Positions 10,610 to 19,904 are shown, counted from the first letter of the stretch. The stretch is 33,355 nt of DNA from Comamonadaceae bacterium (GCA_947485165.1 CANKRG010000021.1:1-33355); one strand, 5' to 3'. Translations and numbers: made by a program. Notes: generated from the sequence alone by a model not told the origin.

Positions 10610-10705
10610 TTTAATGGTCGTCGTTTTGGTGGAAGTCTTGAACGCGCAAACATCCAGCGCGCAAGCGGCGAGGATGGTTGTTGTGGTGGTCACAGGGGCA
10701 TTCAT
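10604..10705 (-). CDS. Putative Thr-rich leader peptide upstream of asd
   Basis: 33-aa ORF MNAPVTTTTTILAACALDVCAFKTSTKTTTIKG, 10 Thr; 85 nt upstream of the asd ATG; TATAAT at 10718..10713 ends 7 nt before its ATG. Confidence 0.55.
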   Translation of the reverse strand: MNAPVTTTTTILAACALDVCAFKTSTKTTTIKG

Positions 10706-10712
10706 GACTTTA

Positions 10713-10718
10713 ATTATA
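10713..10718 (-). promoter_or_regulatory. Perfect TATAAT -10 box candidate for the asd leader transcript
   Basis: Minus strand CGGCTATAATTAAAGTCATG; no convincing -35 hexamer seen at 17 nt spacing. Confidence 0.5.
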
Positions 10719-10756
10719 GCCGAGGGAACTTGCAGATTTCTTGCTAACAAGCACCA

Positions 10757-10781
10757 GAAATCGGGGACAGAGCCCAATTTC
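10757..10781. repeat. Short repeat, GGGGACAGAGCCCAATTT type
   Basis: GAAATCGGGGACAGAGCCCAATTTC resembles sequences commonly seen flanking REP-associated/Y1-type transposase genes; related half at 10820..10843. Confidence 0.45.
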
Positions 10782-10819
10782 GATGTGAAGTTACTGTCCG
10801 CCGAAGGAGAAATTGTCCT

Positions 10820-10843
10820 GAATTAGGATCTGACCCCAATTTC
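10820..10843. repeat. Short repeat, related to 10757..10781
   Basis: GAATTAGGATCTGACCCCAATTTC; shares the CCAATTTC end and GGxxCxGA(C)CCC core. Confidence 0.45.
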
Positions 10844-10893
10844 TTCACCTTCGCTGGTAGAAGCCTAATTCGACCGCCAACCCTCAAATGAAA

Positions 10894-10941
10894 GCTCCCC
10901 TTTCGCCCGGCGGGGCGAGAGGGGCTGGGGGTGAGTGGGGG
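10894..10941. repeat. GC-rich intergenic palindrome
   Basis: CCCCTTTCGCCC-GGC-GGGGCGAGAGGGG inverted repeat followed by CTGGGGGTGAGTGGGG. Confidence 0.6.
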
Positions 10942-10988
10942 AAACAAGCCAGCTTACGCAGTAAACAAAGCTGGAAATAGTAAAAAAT

Positions 10989-11031
10989 GCTACAAATAAA
11001 ATAACATCTTATGCAATAAACACAGCGGCTA
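10989..11031 (-). repeat. Copy of the ~45-50 nt repeat family (3' of leuB)
   Basis: Minus strand TAGCCGCTGTGTTTATTGCATAAGATGTTATTTTATTTGTAGC; 30/43 ungapped identities to the leuD copy; both preceded by a TAGAG..CTCTA stem. Confidence 0.75.
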
Positions 11032-11052
11032 GAGCCATAAATGACCTCTAAA

Positions 11053-12135
11053 TCAGCCCAAAGCCCTCAAAACCGCATCCCCCATCTCCACCGTGCTGAC
11101 CTTCGTCGTCCCCGCACTGTAAATATCCGGCGTCCGCAGCCCTTGCGTTAAAACGGCTTTGACGGCAGTTTCGATACGATCTGCAGCCGCAGCTTGGTTC
11201 AACGAGAAGCGCAACATCATTGCCGCGCTCAAAATCGTGGCTAGGGGATTGGCGATGCCTTTGCCGGCGATGTCGGGCGCGCTGCCGTGGCTGGGCTCGT
11301 ACAGACCTTGTTTTTTGTCGTTCAAACTGGCGGACGGCAACATGCCGATGGAGCCGGTCAGCATGGCGGCAGCATCAGACAGAATGTCGCCAAACATGTT
11401 ACCGGTGACGACCACGTCGAATTTCTTGGGCGCTTTGACCAGCTGCATGGCGGCGTTGTCCACGTACATGTGATCCAAAGCGACTTCGGGGTATTGCTTG
11501 CCTACCTCAGAAACCACGTCTTTCCAAAACTGAAAAGTCTCTAAAACATTCGCTTTGTCCACGCTGGTAACCCGTTTATCGCGTTTCATGGCGGCTTGGA
11601 AAGCGACGTGCGCGATGCGCTCGATCTCTGGGCGGCTGTAGCGCATGGTGTCGAAGGCTTCTTCAGCGCCGGGGAAGTGGCCATCGGTGGCGACGCGGCG
11701 GCCACGGGGCTGGCCGAAGTAGATGTCGCCCGTCAGCTCGCGGATGATCAAAATGTCGAGTCCGGCGACCAGCTCCGGCTTCAAGCTGGAGGCATCGACC
11801 AGCTCTTTGTAACAAATAGCAGGACGGAAGTTGGCAAACAACCCCATGTTTTTGCGGAGTCCCAAAATCGCCTGTTCGGGGCGTAGCGGGCGATCTAGCG
11901 TGTCGTATTTCCAGTCGCCGACCGCGCCAAACAGCACAGCGTCGGAATCCATCGCCAGCTTCAGGGTGGCCGGTGGCAGCGGGTGGCCGTGTGCCTCAAA
12001 CGCCGCGCCGCCGACCAGAGCGGATTCCATCTCCATCTTCAGGCCGAATTCTTTGTCGATAACCTTCAGGACTTTGACCGCTTCTGCGACGATTTCTGTA
12101 CCGATGCCGTCACCGGGGAGGATTGCTATTTTCAT
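11053..12135 (-). CDS. leuB: 3-isopropylmalate dehydrogenase
   Basis: [29 protein letters not shown] and [18 protein letters not shown] motifs. Confidence 0.96.
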   Translation of the reverse strand: MKIAILPGDGIGTEIVAEAVKVLKVIDKEFGLKMEMESALVGGAAFEAHGHPLPPATLKLAMDSDAVLFGAVGDWKYDTLDRPLRPEQAILGLRKNMGLFANFRPAICYKELVDASSLKPELVAGLDILIIRELTGDIYFGQPRGRRVATDGHFPGAEEAFDTMRYSRPEIERIAHVAFQAAMKRDKRVTSVDKANVLETFQFWKDVVSEVGKQYPEVALDHMYVDNAAMQLVKAPKKFDVVVTGNMFGDILSDAAAMLTGSIGMLPSASLNDKKQGLYEPSHGSAPDIAGKGIANPLATILSAAMMLRFSLNQAAAADRIETAVKAVLTQGLRTPDIYSAGTTKVSTVEMGDAVLRALG

Positions 12136-12172
12136 AATGTGCTCACTTTAACCAAAAATATTATTCATGAAT

Positions 12173-12241
12173 CCGTTCGCATTGAGCTTGTCGAAATGTT
12201 TCTCAATTCACGCAAGGCTTCGACAGGCTCAGCCCGAACGG
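12173..12241. repeat. Palindromic intergenic repeat (TTCGACAGGCTCAGNNCGAACGG type)
   Basis: CCGTTCGCATTGAGCTTGTCGAA ... TTCGACAGGCTCAGCCCGAACGG, 19/23 inverted match. Confidence 0.85.
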
Positions 12242-12248
12242 GTAGGAT

Positions 12249-12298
12249 TTTATTTGCTATTATTTACATAGCTGCTTAGGCAATAAATACGCCGACTA
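12249..12298 (-). repeat. Reference copy of the ~50 nt repeat family (3' of leuD)
   Basis: Minus strand TAGTCGGCGTATTTATTGCCTAAGCAGCTATGTAAATAATAGCAAATAAA, preceded by TAGAGGC-ATTTTTA-GCCTCTA; GCTAT..ATAGC inner stem. Confidence 0.85.
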
Positions 12299-12337
12299 GA
12301 GGCTAAAAATGCCTCTAAAATGATGTTTTAGGTATTT

Positions 12338-12985
12338 TTACAGCAAAGTATGCGCCAACCACGGCTTCGCAGCCAATCTTTCGGCTTCAAACGTCTTGAT
12401 TTTGTCGCTGTGGCGCAGGGTCAGACCAATGTCGTCAAAGCCGTTGATCAGGCAGTATTTGCGGAAGGCTTGCACCTCAAACGGCCATTCCACACCGTCG
12501 GGTTTGATGACGACTTGGCGCTCCAAATCAACCGTCAGGCTGTAGGTCGGGAAAGCGGCGCACTCGTTAAACAGCTGGGCGACTTGCGCTTCGCTCAAAA
12601 CGATGGGCAGCAGGCCATTTTTGAAGCAATTGTTGAAGAAAATATCGGCATAGCTGGTCGCGATGATGGCTCTGAAGCCATATTGGTCCAGCGCCCACGG
12701 TGCGTGCTCGCGCGAAGAGCCGCAACCGAAGTTTTTCCGAGCGATCAGAACGCTGGCGCCCGAATAACGCGGTTGGTTCAGCACGAAATCTGGGTTGGGT
12801 TTGCGGCTGGTCGGGTCTTGGCCCGGGTAGCCATCGTCAAAATAGCGCCAAGCATCAAACAAATGCTCGCCAAAACCGGTTTTGCGGATGGATTTGAGAA
12901 ACTGCTTGGGGATGATCGCGTCAGTGTCGACGTTTTCGCGGTCCATCGGGGCGACCAGGCCTTTGTGTACGGTGAATTTTTGCAT
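12338..12985 (-). CDS. leuD: 3-isopropylmalate dehydratase small subunit
   Basis: [21 protein letters not shown] and [15 protein letters not shown] motifs. Confidence 0.96.
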   Translation of the reverse strand: MQKFTVHKGLVAPMDRENVDTDAIIPKQFLKSIRKTGFGEHLFDAWRYFDDGYPGQDPTSRKPNPDFVLNQPRYSGASVLIARKNFGCGSSREHAPWALDQYGFRAIIATSYADIFFNNCFKNGLLPIVLSEAQVAQLFNECAAFPTYSLTVDLERQVVIKPDGVEWPFEVQAFRKYCLINGFDDIGLTLRHSDKIKTFEAERLAAKPWLAHTLL

Positions 12986-13025
12986 AAATAGGTGGCTAAG
13001 TTGTTAATTTTTATAATTATTTATA

Positions 13026-13154
13026 TTATTTTTTGCCAGCGCCTTCAATCACCGAGCCCGCTTTTTGAATGTCTTGGCCGACGCCTCTGATGGTGTTGCA
13101 GCCTGCAATCGCCAGCAAAGCGATGGCAACAATCAAGGTTAAAAACTTGTTCAT
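13026..13154 (-). CDS. Entericidin A/B-family small lipoprotein
   Basis: 42 aa MNKFLTLIVAIALLAIAGCNTIRGVGQDIQKAGSVIEGAGKK; lipobox AIAGC plus entericidin-like NTxRGxGxDIxxxGxxIExA; SD-like GGAG upstream. Confidence 0.88.
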   Translation of the reverse strand: MNKFLTLIVAIALLAIAGCNTIRGVGQDIQKAGSVIEGAGKK

Positions 13155-13176
13155 GGTGTTCTCCTTCAGAGCTTGA

Positions 13177-14637
13177 TCAAACAAAACGGCGGATATCGAC
13201 AAAATGCCCATGCACAGCCGCCGCCGCAGCCATGGCAGGGCTGACCAGGTGGGTGCGACCACCCGCACCTTGTCGGCCTTCGAAATTGCGGTTGCTGGTG
13301 GAGGCGCAGCGCTCGCCAGGCTCCAGCTTGTCAGCGTTCATGGCCAGACACATGGAGCAGCCGGGTTCGCGCCATTCAAAGCCCGCAGCGATGAAGATGT
13401 GGTGCAGACCTTCGCGCTCAGCTTGGTCTTTGACGAGACCTGAGCCGGGAACGACCAAGGCTAACTTCACGGTTTTCGCGACTTTTTGGCCGAGTTGTTT
13501 CACCATCGCTGCCGCTTCGCGTATGTCTTCAATGCGGCTGTTGGTGCAGGAGCCGATGAAGACCTTGTCCACGTAGATGTCGTTCAGCGCTTTGCCTGGT
13601 GGTAAACCCATGTAGGTGAGCGCTCGCTCTATTGCATCGCGTTTGTTGGCGTCTTTTTCTTTGTCAGGATCAGGCGTGAAGCCGTCGATGCCAAACACCA
13701 TCTCGGGCGAGGTGCCCCAAGTGACTTGCGGGATGATCTGGGACGCGTCCAGTTCGACCATGGCGTCAAAATGCGCGCCGGCGTCGGATTGCAGACCTTT
13801 CCAGTAGGCGACGGCCTGGTCCCATTCGGCGCCACCCACAAAGCGGCCGCTTTGTGCATCGAATCCTGGGGCGAGGGGGCGGCCTTGCAGGTAGGCGATG
13901 GTTTTGTCGTCCACCGCCACCAAACCCGCACGTGCGCCGGCTTCAATCGCCATGTTGCACACGGTCATGCGGCCTTCCATGCTCAGCGCCCGGATGGCGG
14001 AGCCCGCAAATTCTATGGTGTAGCCGGTGCCGCCTGCCGTGCCAATTTTGCCAATGATGGCCAGTACGATGTCTTTGCCACCCACGCCGGCCGGCACTTT
14101 GCCTTCGACCTTGATGAGCATGTTTTTGGCTTTTTTGGCCAACAGCGTCTGCGTCGCCATGACGTGTTCGACCTCGCTGGTGCCGATGCCGTGGGCCAAG
14201 GCGCCAAACGCGCCGTGGGTGGAGGTGTGGGAGTCGCCACAAACAACTGTCATGCCCGGCAAAGTCGCGCCCTGTTCAGGCCCGATGACATGGACGATAC
14301 CCTGGCGTTTGGACAGAAAGGGGAAATAGGCCGCCGAGCCGAATTCGGCCATATTCGCGTCCAGCGTAGTGATCTGCTCTTTGCTGACCGAGTCGGTGAT
14401 GCCGTCGTAGCCCAGCTCCCAGCCGGTGGTGGGGGTGTTGTGGTCAGCCGTGGCGACGATGGAGCTGATGCGCCAGATCTTGCGACCCGCTTGGCGGATG
14501 CCTTCAAACGCCTGTGGGCTGGTGACTTCATGCACCAGATGGCGGTCGATGTACAAAACGGCGGTGCCGTCTTCTTCGGTGTGGACGACGTGTTCATCCC
14601 AGATCTTGTCGTAAAGCGTGCGGCTCATGGTGTGCAT
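13177..14637 (-). CDS. leuC: 3-isopropylmalate dehydratase large subunit (start may be internal [13 protein letters not shown] at 14628)
   Basis: [40 protein letters not shown] and [13 protein letters not shown]. Confidence 0.96.
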   Translation of the reverse strand: MHTMSRTLYDKIWDEHVVHTEEDGTAVLYIDRHLVHEVTSPQAFEGIRQAGRKIWRISSIVATADHNTPTTGWELGYDGITDSVSKEQITTLDANMAEFGSAAYFPFLSKRQGIVHVIGPEQGATLPGMTVVCGDSHTSTHGAFGALAHGIGTSEVEHVMATQTLLAKKAKNMLIKVEGKVPAGVGGKDIVLAIIGKIGTAGGTGYTIEFAGSAIRALSMEGRMTVCNMAIEAGARAGLVAVDDKTIAYLQGRPLAPGFDAQSGRFVGGAEWDQAVAYWKGLQSDAGAHFDAMVELDASQIIPQVTWGTSPEMVFGIDGFTPDPDKEKDANKRDAIERALTYMGLPPGKALNDIYVDKVFIGSCTNSRIEDIREAAAMVKQLGQKVAKTVKLALVVPGSGLVKDQAEREGLHHIFIAAGFEWREPGCSMCLAMNADKLEPGERCASTSNRNFEGRQGAGGRTHLVSPAMAAAAAVHGHFVDIRRFV

Positions 14638-14705
14638 TGGAGGGTTATTTCCTAGTGAATTTTCGATGCGAATTCAGTGTAATTTGACGTAAACAAGCTA
14701 TTTTA

Positions 14706-14729
14706 TTCAATATGCAGGTTCAATATGCA
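14706..14729. repeat. 11-bp direct repeat TTCAATATGCA x2 (13-bp period)
   Basis: TTCAATATGCA-GG-TTCAATATGCA between the gltA terminator and leuC. Confidence 0.8.
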
Positions 14730-14761
14730 AAACGCCCGCAGATGTTGCCATCAGGCGGGCG
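14727..14761 (-). terminator. Rho-independent terminator of the sdh-gltA transcript
   Basis: Minus strand CGCCCGC-CT-GATG-GCAA-CATC-T-GCGGGCG-TTTT, 22 nt past the gltA stop. Confidence 0.85.
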
Positions 14762-14782
14762 AATTTTGACAGTGCAGCTGTA

Positions 14783-16093
14783 TTAACGTTGAGCGATTGG
14801 CTTCACGTCACGCGTCACGTTACCTGTAAACAACTGGCGTGGACGGCCAATTTTGTACTCTGGGTCGCCAATCATTTCGTTCAATTGCGCAATCCAGCCG
14901 GTCGTGCGCGCCAAGGCGAACACAGCGGTGAACAACGGGGTTGGGATGCCGATGGCGCGTTGGACGATACCAGAGTAGAAGTCCACGTTCGGGTACAACT
15001 TGCGCTGCACAAAGTAGTCGTCTTCCAGGGCGATTTTTTCGACCGCCATGGCCAGTTTGAACAAGGGGTCGTTTTCCAAACCGAGTTCGTGCAGGACTTC
15101 TTTGCAAGTTTCTTGCATTAATTTAGCACGCGGGTCGTAGTTTTTATAAACGCGGTGACCAAAACCCATCAACTTGACGCCAGAGTTTTTGTCTTTCACT
15201 TGTTCCATGAACTCACCCACTTTGCTGATGCCACCCATTTTTTGGATGTCTTCCAACATGTTCAAGCAAGCTTCGTTTGCACCACCGTGGGCAGGACCCC
15301 ACAGGCAAGCCACGCCCGCAGCAATCGCCGCAAACGGGTTGGTGCCGGAGCTACCGCACAAGCGAACCGTCGACGTTGACGCGTTTTGTTCGTGGTCTGC
15401 GTGCAGGGTGAAAATGCGGTCTAAGGCGCGCTCTAACACTGGGTTGACGATGTAGGGCTCACACGGTGTCGCAAACATCATGTGCAAGAAGTTGCCAGCG
15501 TAGCTCAAGTCATTACGCGGGTACATATAGGGCTGGCCGACCGTGTATTTGTAGGCCATCGCCACCAAAGTAGGCATTTTGGCGATCAATCGAATCGCAG
15601 AAATATCGCGGTGCTGTGGGTTGGTGATGTCGGTGCTGTCATGGTAGAACGCAGACAAAGCACCCACCAAACCGGTCATGATCGCCATCGGGTGTGCATC
15701 ACGGCGGAAACCACGCAAGAAGAATTGCATTTGCTCGTTGACCATGGTGTGGTTGGTCACGCGCTTGGTGAAGTCAGCTTTTTGAGCTGCATCAGGCAAC
15801 TCACCGTAGAGCAACAAATGGCAAGTTTCTAAAAAGTCGCAGTTGGTAGCGAGCTGCTCAATCGGGTAGCCGCGGTACAACAATTCGCCTTTGTCGCCGT
15901 CAATATACGTGATGGCCGATTGGCATGCCGATGTCGACAAAAAGCCTGGGTCATACGTGAACATGCCGGTTTGGGCATACAGTTTACGAATATCGATCAC
16001 ATCAGGTCCGACGCTACCTTGGTAAACGGGCATATCGATACTTGGGCTGCCGTTGCTAAAGGATAGCGTGGCTTTGTTTTCAGCTAGTTTCAT
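14783..16093 (-). CDS. gltA: Citrate synthase (type II)
   Basis: [36 protein letters not shown] and [15 protein letters not shown]. Confidence 0.97.
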   Translation of the reverse strand: MKLAENKATLSFSNGSPSIDMPVYQGSVGPDVIDIRKLYAQTGMFTYDPGFLSTSACQSAITYIDGDKGELLYRGYPIEQLATNCDFLETCHLLLYGELPDAAQKADFTKRVTNHTMVNEQMQFFLRGFRRDAHPMAIMTGLVGALSAFYHDSTDITNPQHRDISAIRLIAKMPTLVAMAYKYTVGQPYMYPRNDLSYAGNFLHMMFATPCEPYIVNPVLERALDRIFTLHADHEQNASTSTVRLCGSSGTNPFAAIAAGVACLWGPAHGGANEACLNMLEDIQKMGGISKVGEFMEQVKDKNSGVKLMGFGHRVYKNYDPRAKLMQETCKEVLHELGLENDPLFKLAMAVEKIALEDDYFVQRKLYPNVDFYSGIVQRAIGIPTPLFTAVFALARTTGWIAQLNEMIGDPEYKIGRPRQLFTGNVTRDVKPIAQR

Positions 16094-16135
16094 GAGGCGT
16101 CCTCTGTGGGCTGGGTTTATATAACTTTTAAAATC

Positions 16136-16423
16136 TTATGCTTTATTTTGCAGCATCTGTAGCACTTCGCGCGCTTCAGCGCAGTCTAGAGAGGGGCTGC
16201 TGATAACAAGCTCATCAAGCGATTTTCGCGCCAAATGCAGGTCTAGCAAGTCGTTGTCACTCAAGTCCATTAAGACATTGAGACCTTTCGCTTGGTTGAC
16301 AGTCAACGATTTATCGAACTTATTGAAAAAACGCTCAATGAACAAGTCGTTTTCCAGCAAGCCACGGCGGCAGCGCCAGCGCAGTTTGCTTAAGTCTCGC
16401 TCGTTCAATAGTTCGGCTTGCAT
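16136..16423 (-). CDS. sdhE: FAD assembly factor SdhE (succinate dehydrogenase assembly factor 2)
   Basis: LRWRCRRGLLENDLFIERF, the conserved RxRxRGxxExD-type motif; located between sdhB and gltA. Confidence 0.9.
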   Translation of the reverse strand: MQAELLNERDLSKLRWRCRRGLLENDLFIERFFNKFDKSLTVNQAKGLNVLMDLSDNDLLDLHLARKSLDELVISSPSLDCAEAREVLQMLQNKA

Positions 16424-16436
16424 CGTTTTGTCCAGA

Positions 16437-17141
16437 TTAGACGGTTCGCATGACCATCATCTCTTTGATCTTGCCGATGGCCTTGGTGGGGTTCAAACCC
16501 TTGGGGCAAACATCGACGCAGTTCATGATGGTGTGGCAGCGGAACAGGCGGTATGGGTCTTCCAGGTTGTCCAGACGCTCAGCGGTGGCTTCGTCGCGGC
16601 TGTCGGCGATAAAGCGGTAGGCTTGCAACAAGCCGGCAGGGCCGACAAATTTGTCCGGATTCCACCAGAAGCTGGGGCATGACGTGGAGCAGCTGGCGCA
16701 CAAAATGCACTCGTACAAGCCATTCAGCTCATCACGCTCTTCAGGGCTTTGCAGGCGCTCTTTTTCAGGCGGCGTGGTGGTGTTGATCAAGTACGGCTTG
16801 ATCGAGTTGTATTGCTTGAAAAACTGCGTCATGTCAACGATCAAATCGCGGATGACTGGCAGGCCTGGCAATGGCTTCAAGACGATATCACCTTTGAGCG
16901 TGAGCATATTGGTCAAGCAAGCCAGACCATTTTTGCCGTTGATGTTCATTGCGTCTGAACCGCACACGCCTTCGCGGCATGAGCGGCGGAAGGTGATGCT
17001 GGGGTCTTGCGCTTTGAGCTTCATCAGCGCGTCCAAGAGCATGCGCTCAGAGCCATCCAACTCGACGTTGATGGTTTGCATGTACGGCTTGGCGTCGGTA
17101 TCCGGGTCGTAACGGTAGATTTTGAAAGTACGTAGGGTCAT
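16437..17141 (-). CDS. sdhB: Succinate dehydrogenase iron-sulfur subunit
   Basis: SCREGVCGSDAMNINGKNGLAC, CILCASCSTSCPSFWWN and CHTIMNCVDVCPKGLNP. Confidence 0.97.
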   Translation of the reverse strand: MTLRTFKIYRYDPDTDAKPYMQTINVELDGSERMLLDALMKLKAQDPSITFRRSCREGVCGSDAMNINGKNGLACLTNMLTLKGDIVLKPLPGLPVIRDLIVDMTQFFKQYNSIKPYLINTTTPPEKERLQSPEERDELNGLYECILCASCSTSCPSFWWNPDKFVGPAGLLQAYRFIADSRDEATAERLDNLEDPYRLFRCHTIMNCVDVCPKGLNPTKAIGKIKEMMVMRTV

Positions 17142-17199
17142 GTTGATTCTCGATGTGTTCTGTTATAGATGTCGATATAGATTCAAACGTTATCTGGAC

Positions 17200-19032
17200 T
17201 TAGAAAGAACGCACAGTGAGTGGAATCGAATCCACAGTCAACGGTTTCATCTTGACGGGCTTGTAAGTCAGCGCGTTGGAAGCACTGTGCCACAGCGTGT
17301 GCTTGTGCCAATCGGTATCGTTACGGCCGTTCGGGTGCGCAGCGGTGTCACCGTAGTCATTCACGGTATGCGCGCCACGGCTTTCTTGGCGGGCAGCAGC
17401 GGACACGATGGTGGCTTGCGCGGCTTCGATCAAGTTGTCGATTTCCAGCGCTTCAATACGCGCGGTGTTGAAGACTTTGGATTTGTCTTTGAGGTTGATG
17501 TTGGCGACGCGTTTGCGCAGCTCGGCGACCTTTTTGACGCCTTCGTTCATGCTGGCTTCTGTGCGGAACACGCCGGCGTGGAACTGCATGGTGTTGCGAA
17601 TATCGTCCGCCACATCTTGCGCGTATTCACCATCCGTGGCTGCGTCCAAGCGCGCCACACGGGCGAGTGAGGCATCAGCGGCATCGGCAGGCAAGGGCTT
17701 GTGCAATTTGTTTTTCTGGTTGAACTCCACAATGTGGTTGCCTGCAGCACGGCCAAACACCAGCAAGTCGAGCAGGGAGTTGGTGCCCAAGCGGTTCGCG
17801 CCATGCACGCTGACGCAGGAGCATTCGCCCACCGCGTACAAGCCATTCACGACTTCGCTTTGGTTGTCGGCGTTTTGTGTGACGACCTGACCATTGATGT
17901 TGGTCGGGATGCCGCCCATTTGGTAATGAATGGTCGGCACGACTGGAATCGGCTCTTTGGTGATGTCGACATTGGCAAAATTGTGGCCGATTTCAAACAC
18001 CGAAGGCAGGCGCTTCAAGATGGTGTCTGCACCTAAATGCGTCATGTCCAAGTTGATGTAGTCCTTGTTTGGACCGCAACCTCGGCCTTCTTTGATCTCT
18101 TGGTCCATACAGCGTGACACGTAGTCGCGCGGTGCCAAGTCTTTGTAGGCCGGGGCGTAGCGCTCCATGAAGCGCTCGCCGTTGCTGTTGCGTAAAATAG
18201 CGCCTTCGCCACGGCAGCCTTCGGTCAACAACACACCAGCACCGGCAACGCCAGTCGGATGAAATTGCCAAAATTCCATGTCTTGCAATGGGATGCCCGC
18301 ACGTGCAGCCATGCCCAAACCGTCGCCGGTGTTGATGAACGCATTGGTAGACGCTGCAAAAATGCGACCTGCACCGCCGGTGGCGAGCAAGGTGGTTTTG
18401 GCTTCCAAGATATGAATCTCGCCCGTTTCCATCTCTAATGCGGTGACACCAACGACGTCACCAGCGGCATCGCGGATCAAATCAAGCGCCATCCATTCGA
18501 CGAAGAATTGCGTCTTGGCTTGCACGTTTTGCTGGTACAGCGTGTGCAGCATGGCGTGGCCAGTACGGTCAGCGGCAGCGCAAGCGCGTTCAACGGCTTT
18601 TTCACCGTAGTTGGCCGTGTGGCCGCCGAAGGGGCGTTGGTAAATCGTGCCATCTGGGTTGCGGTCAAACGGCATGCCCATATGCTCTAAGTCATACACC
18701 ACGTTGGCGGCTTCGCGACACATGAATTCAATCGCGTCTTGGTCGCCCAACCAGTCAGAGCCTTTGACGGTGTCGTAAAAATGGTAGTGCCAGTTGTCGG
18801 CGTTCATGTTGCCCAGCGAAGCGCCAATGCCGCCTTGTGCAGCAACGGTGTGCGAACGGGTTGGAAATACTTTTGATAGCACTGCAACATTCAAACCAGC
18901 ACGAGCAAGCTGTAGCGAAGCGCGCATGCCTGAGCCGCCAGCGCCGACGATGACAACGTCAAATTTGCGCTTAGAAACGGCCGCAGTCGATGCGGTGAAA
19001 GAAGAAATAGGGGAATTTGCAGCTGACGCCAT
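17200..19032 (-). CDS. sdhA: Succinate dehydrogenase flavoprotein subunit
   Basis: FDVVIVGAGGSGMRASLQLA, RSHTVAAQGGI and GECSCVSVHGANRLGTNSLLDL. Confidence 0.97.
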   Translation of the reverse strand: MASAANSPISSFTASTAAVSKRKFDVVIVGAGGSGMRASLQLARAGLNVAVLSKVFPTRSHTVAAQGGIGASLGNMNADNWHYHFYDTVKGSDWLGDQDAIEFMCREAANVVYDLEHMGMPFDRNPDGTIYQRPFGGHTANYGEKAVERACAAADRTGHAMLHTLYQQNVQAKTQFFVEWMALDLIRDAAGDVVGVTALEMETGEIHILEAKTTLLATGGAGRIFAASTNAFINTGDGLGMAARAGIPLQDMEFWQFHPTGVAGAGVLLTEGCRGEGAILRNSNGERFMERYAPAYKDLAPRDYVSRCMDQEIKEGRGCGPNKDYINLDMTHLGADTILKRLPSVFEIGHNFANVDITKEPIPVVPTIHYQMGGIPTNINGQVVTQNADNQSEVVNGLYAVGECSCVSVHGANRLGTNSLLDLLVFGRAAGNHIVEFNQKNKLHKPLPADAADASLARVARLDAATDGEYAQDVADDIRNTMQFHAGVFRTEASMNEGVKKVAELRKRVANINLKDKSKVFNTARIEALEIDNLIEAAQATIVSAAARQESRGAHTVNDYGDTAAHPNGRNDTDWHKHTLWHSASNALTYKPVKMKPLTVDSIPLTVRSF

Positions 19033-19035
19033 GAC

Positions 19036-19401
19036 TTACAGTCTCCAGAGAACTTGAATGGCCCAGCCCGCACATGCGACCAGCCAGACGATGGTGAATA
19101 CTTGCATCAACAAACGGATGCCAACGGGCTGGATGTAGTCCATCCAAATATCGCGCATGCCCACCCATACGTGGTACAGCATGGCGACGATGACGACAAA
19201 CGTGAGTGTCTTCATCCATTGTGAAGAGAAGATGCCCGCCCACTTATCGTAGCCCATCGTTCCTTTGTTGAAAATGACTTGTGCGAGGACGACAACTGTG
19301 AAGAGTGCCATCAGCACAGCGGTGACGCGCTGGCTGAGCCAGTCGCGCACGCCATAGTGCGCACCTACGACGATGCGCTTGGAGCCGTAATTAACTGCCA
19401 T
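19036..19401 (-). CDS. sdhD: Succinate dehydrogenase membrane anchor subunit
   Basis: MAVNYGSKRIVVGAHYGVRDWLSQRVTAVLM; three TM segments; the ORF-track start at 19461 is likely too far upstream. Confidence 0.9.
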   Translation of the reverse strand: MAVNYGSKRIVVGAHYGVRDWLSQRVTAVLMALFTVVVLAQVIFNKGTMGYDKWAGIFSSQWMKTLTFVVIVAMLYHVWVGMRDIWMDYIQPVGIRLLMQVFTIVWLVACAGWAIQVLWRL

Positions 19402-19457
19402 GTCTTTTTTCCTTGGTTCTTTTTTTGGGTGAATAATTTTGTTGTTTGTTCGTCGAA

Positions 19458-19904
19458 TCAATAAACGCCAAAAAGTTTGAGCGCCAAAATGAACGTCAAA
19501 CCCAAGCTCAGCACTAAAACCACCATCGCTGATGATTTGCCGAATTCTTTGGTAGCTCGGTCATGGTTCAAGTCCATGAACAAATGACGCAAGCCTGCAA
19601 TGAAGTGCTGCAAATAAGCCCAAATCAACGCCAAGGCGATCAATTTGAAAAACCAGCCCGGAACAAAGCCCACGCCAGCATTGAAAACAGAGGTGAATTT
19701 GGCGAATGAAATTTCTGAACTCACTGAGGTGTCAAACATCCAGATGATGAAAGGCATCAGCAAAAACATGATCGCGCCACTGGCACGGTGCAAGATGGAC
19801 ACCCAAGCAGCTGGCACCATGCGGTAGGTGGTCAGGTCTTTGAAGGCGTTGATGTTGCGAAATTCGGGCCGTTTTGGCTTGGTTGTCTGGGTTGAATCGG
19901 TCAT
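19458..19904 (-). CDS. sdhC: Succinate dehydrogenase cytochrome b556 subunit
   Basis: SILHRASGAIMFLLMPF and HFIAGLRHLFMD (heme His region). Confidence 0.93.
   Translation of the reverse strand: MTDSTQTTKPKRPEFRNINAFKDLTTYRMVPAAWVSILHRASGAIMFLLMPFIIWMFDTSVSSEISFAKFTSVFNAGVGFVPGWFFKLIALALIWAYLQHFIAGLRHLFMDLNHDRATKEFGKSSAMVVLVLSLGLTFILALKLFGVY

Noticed and set aside
10614-10826. + strand 70-aa ORF MVVVLVEVLNAQTSSAQ...
   Set aside because: Val runs are the antisense reading of the Thr codons of the putative asd leader ORF; no independent support.
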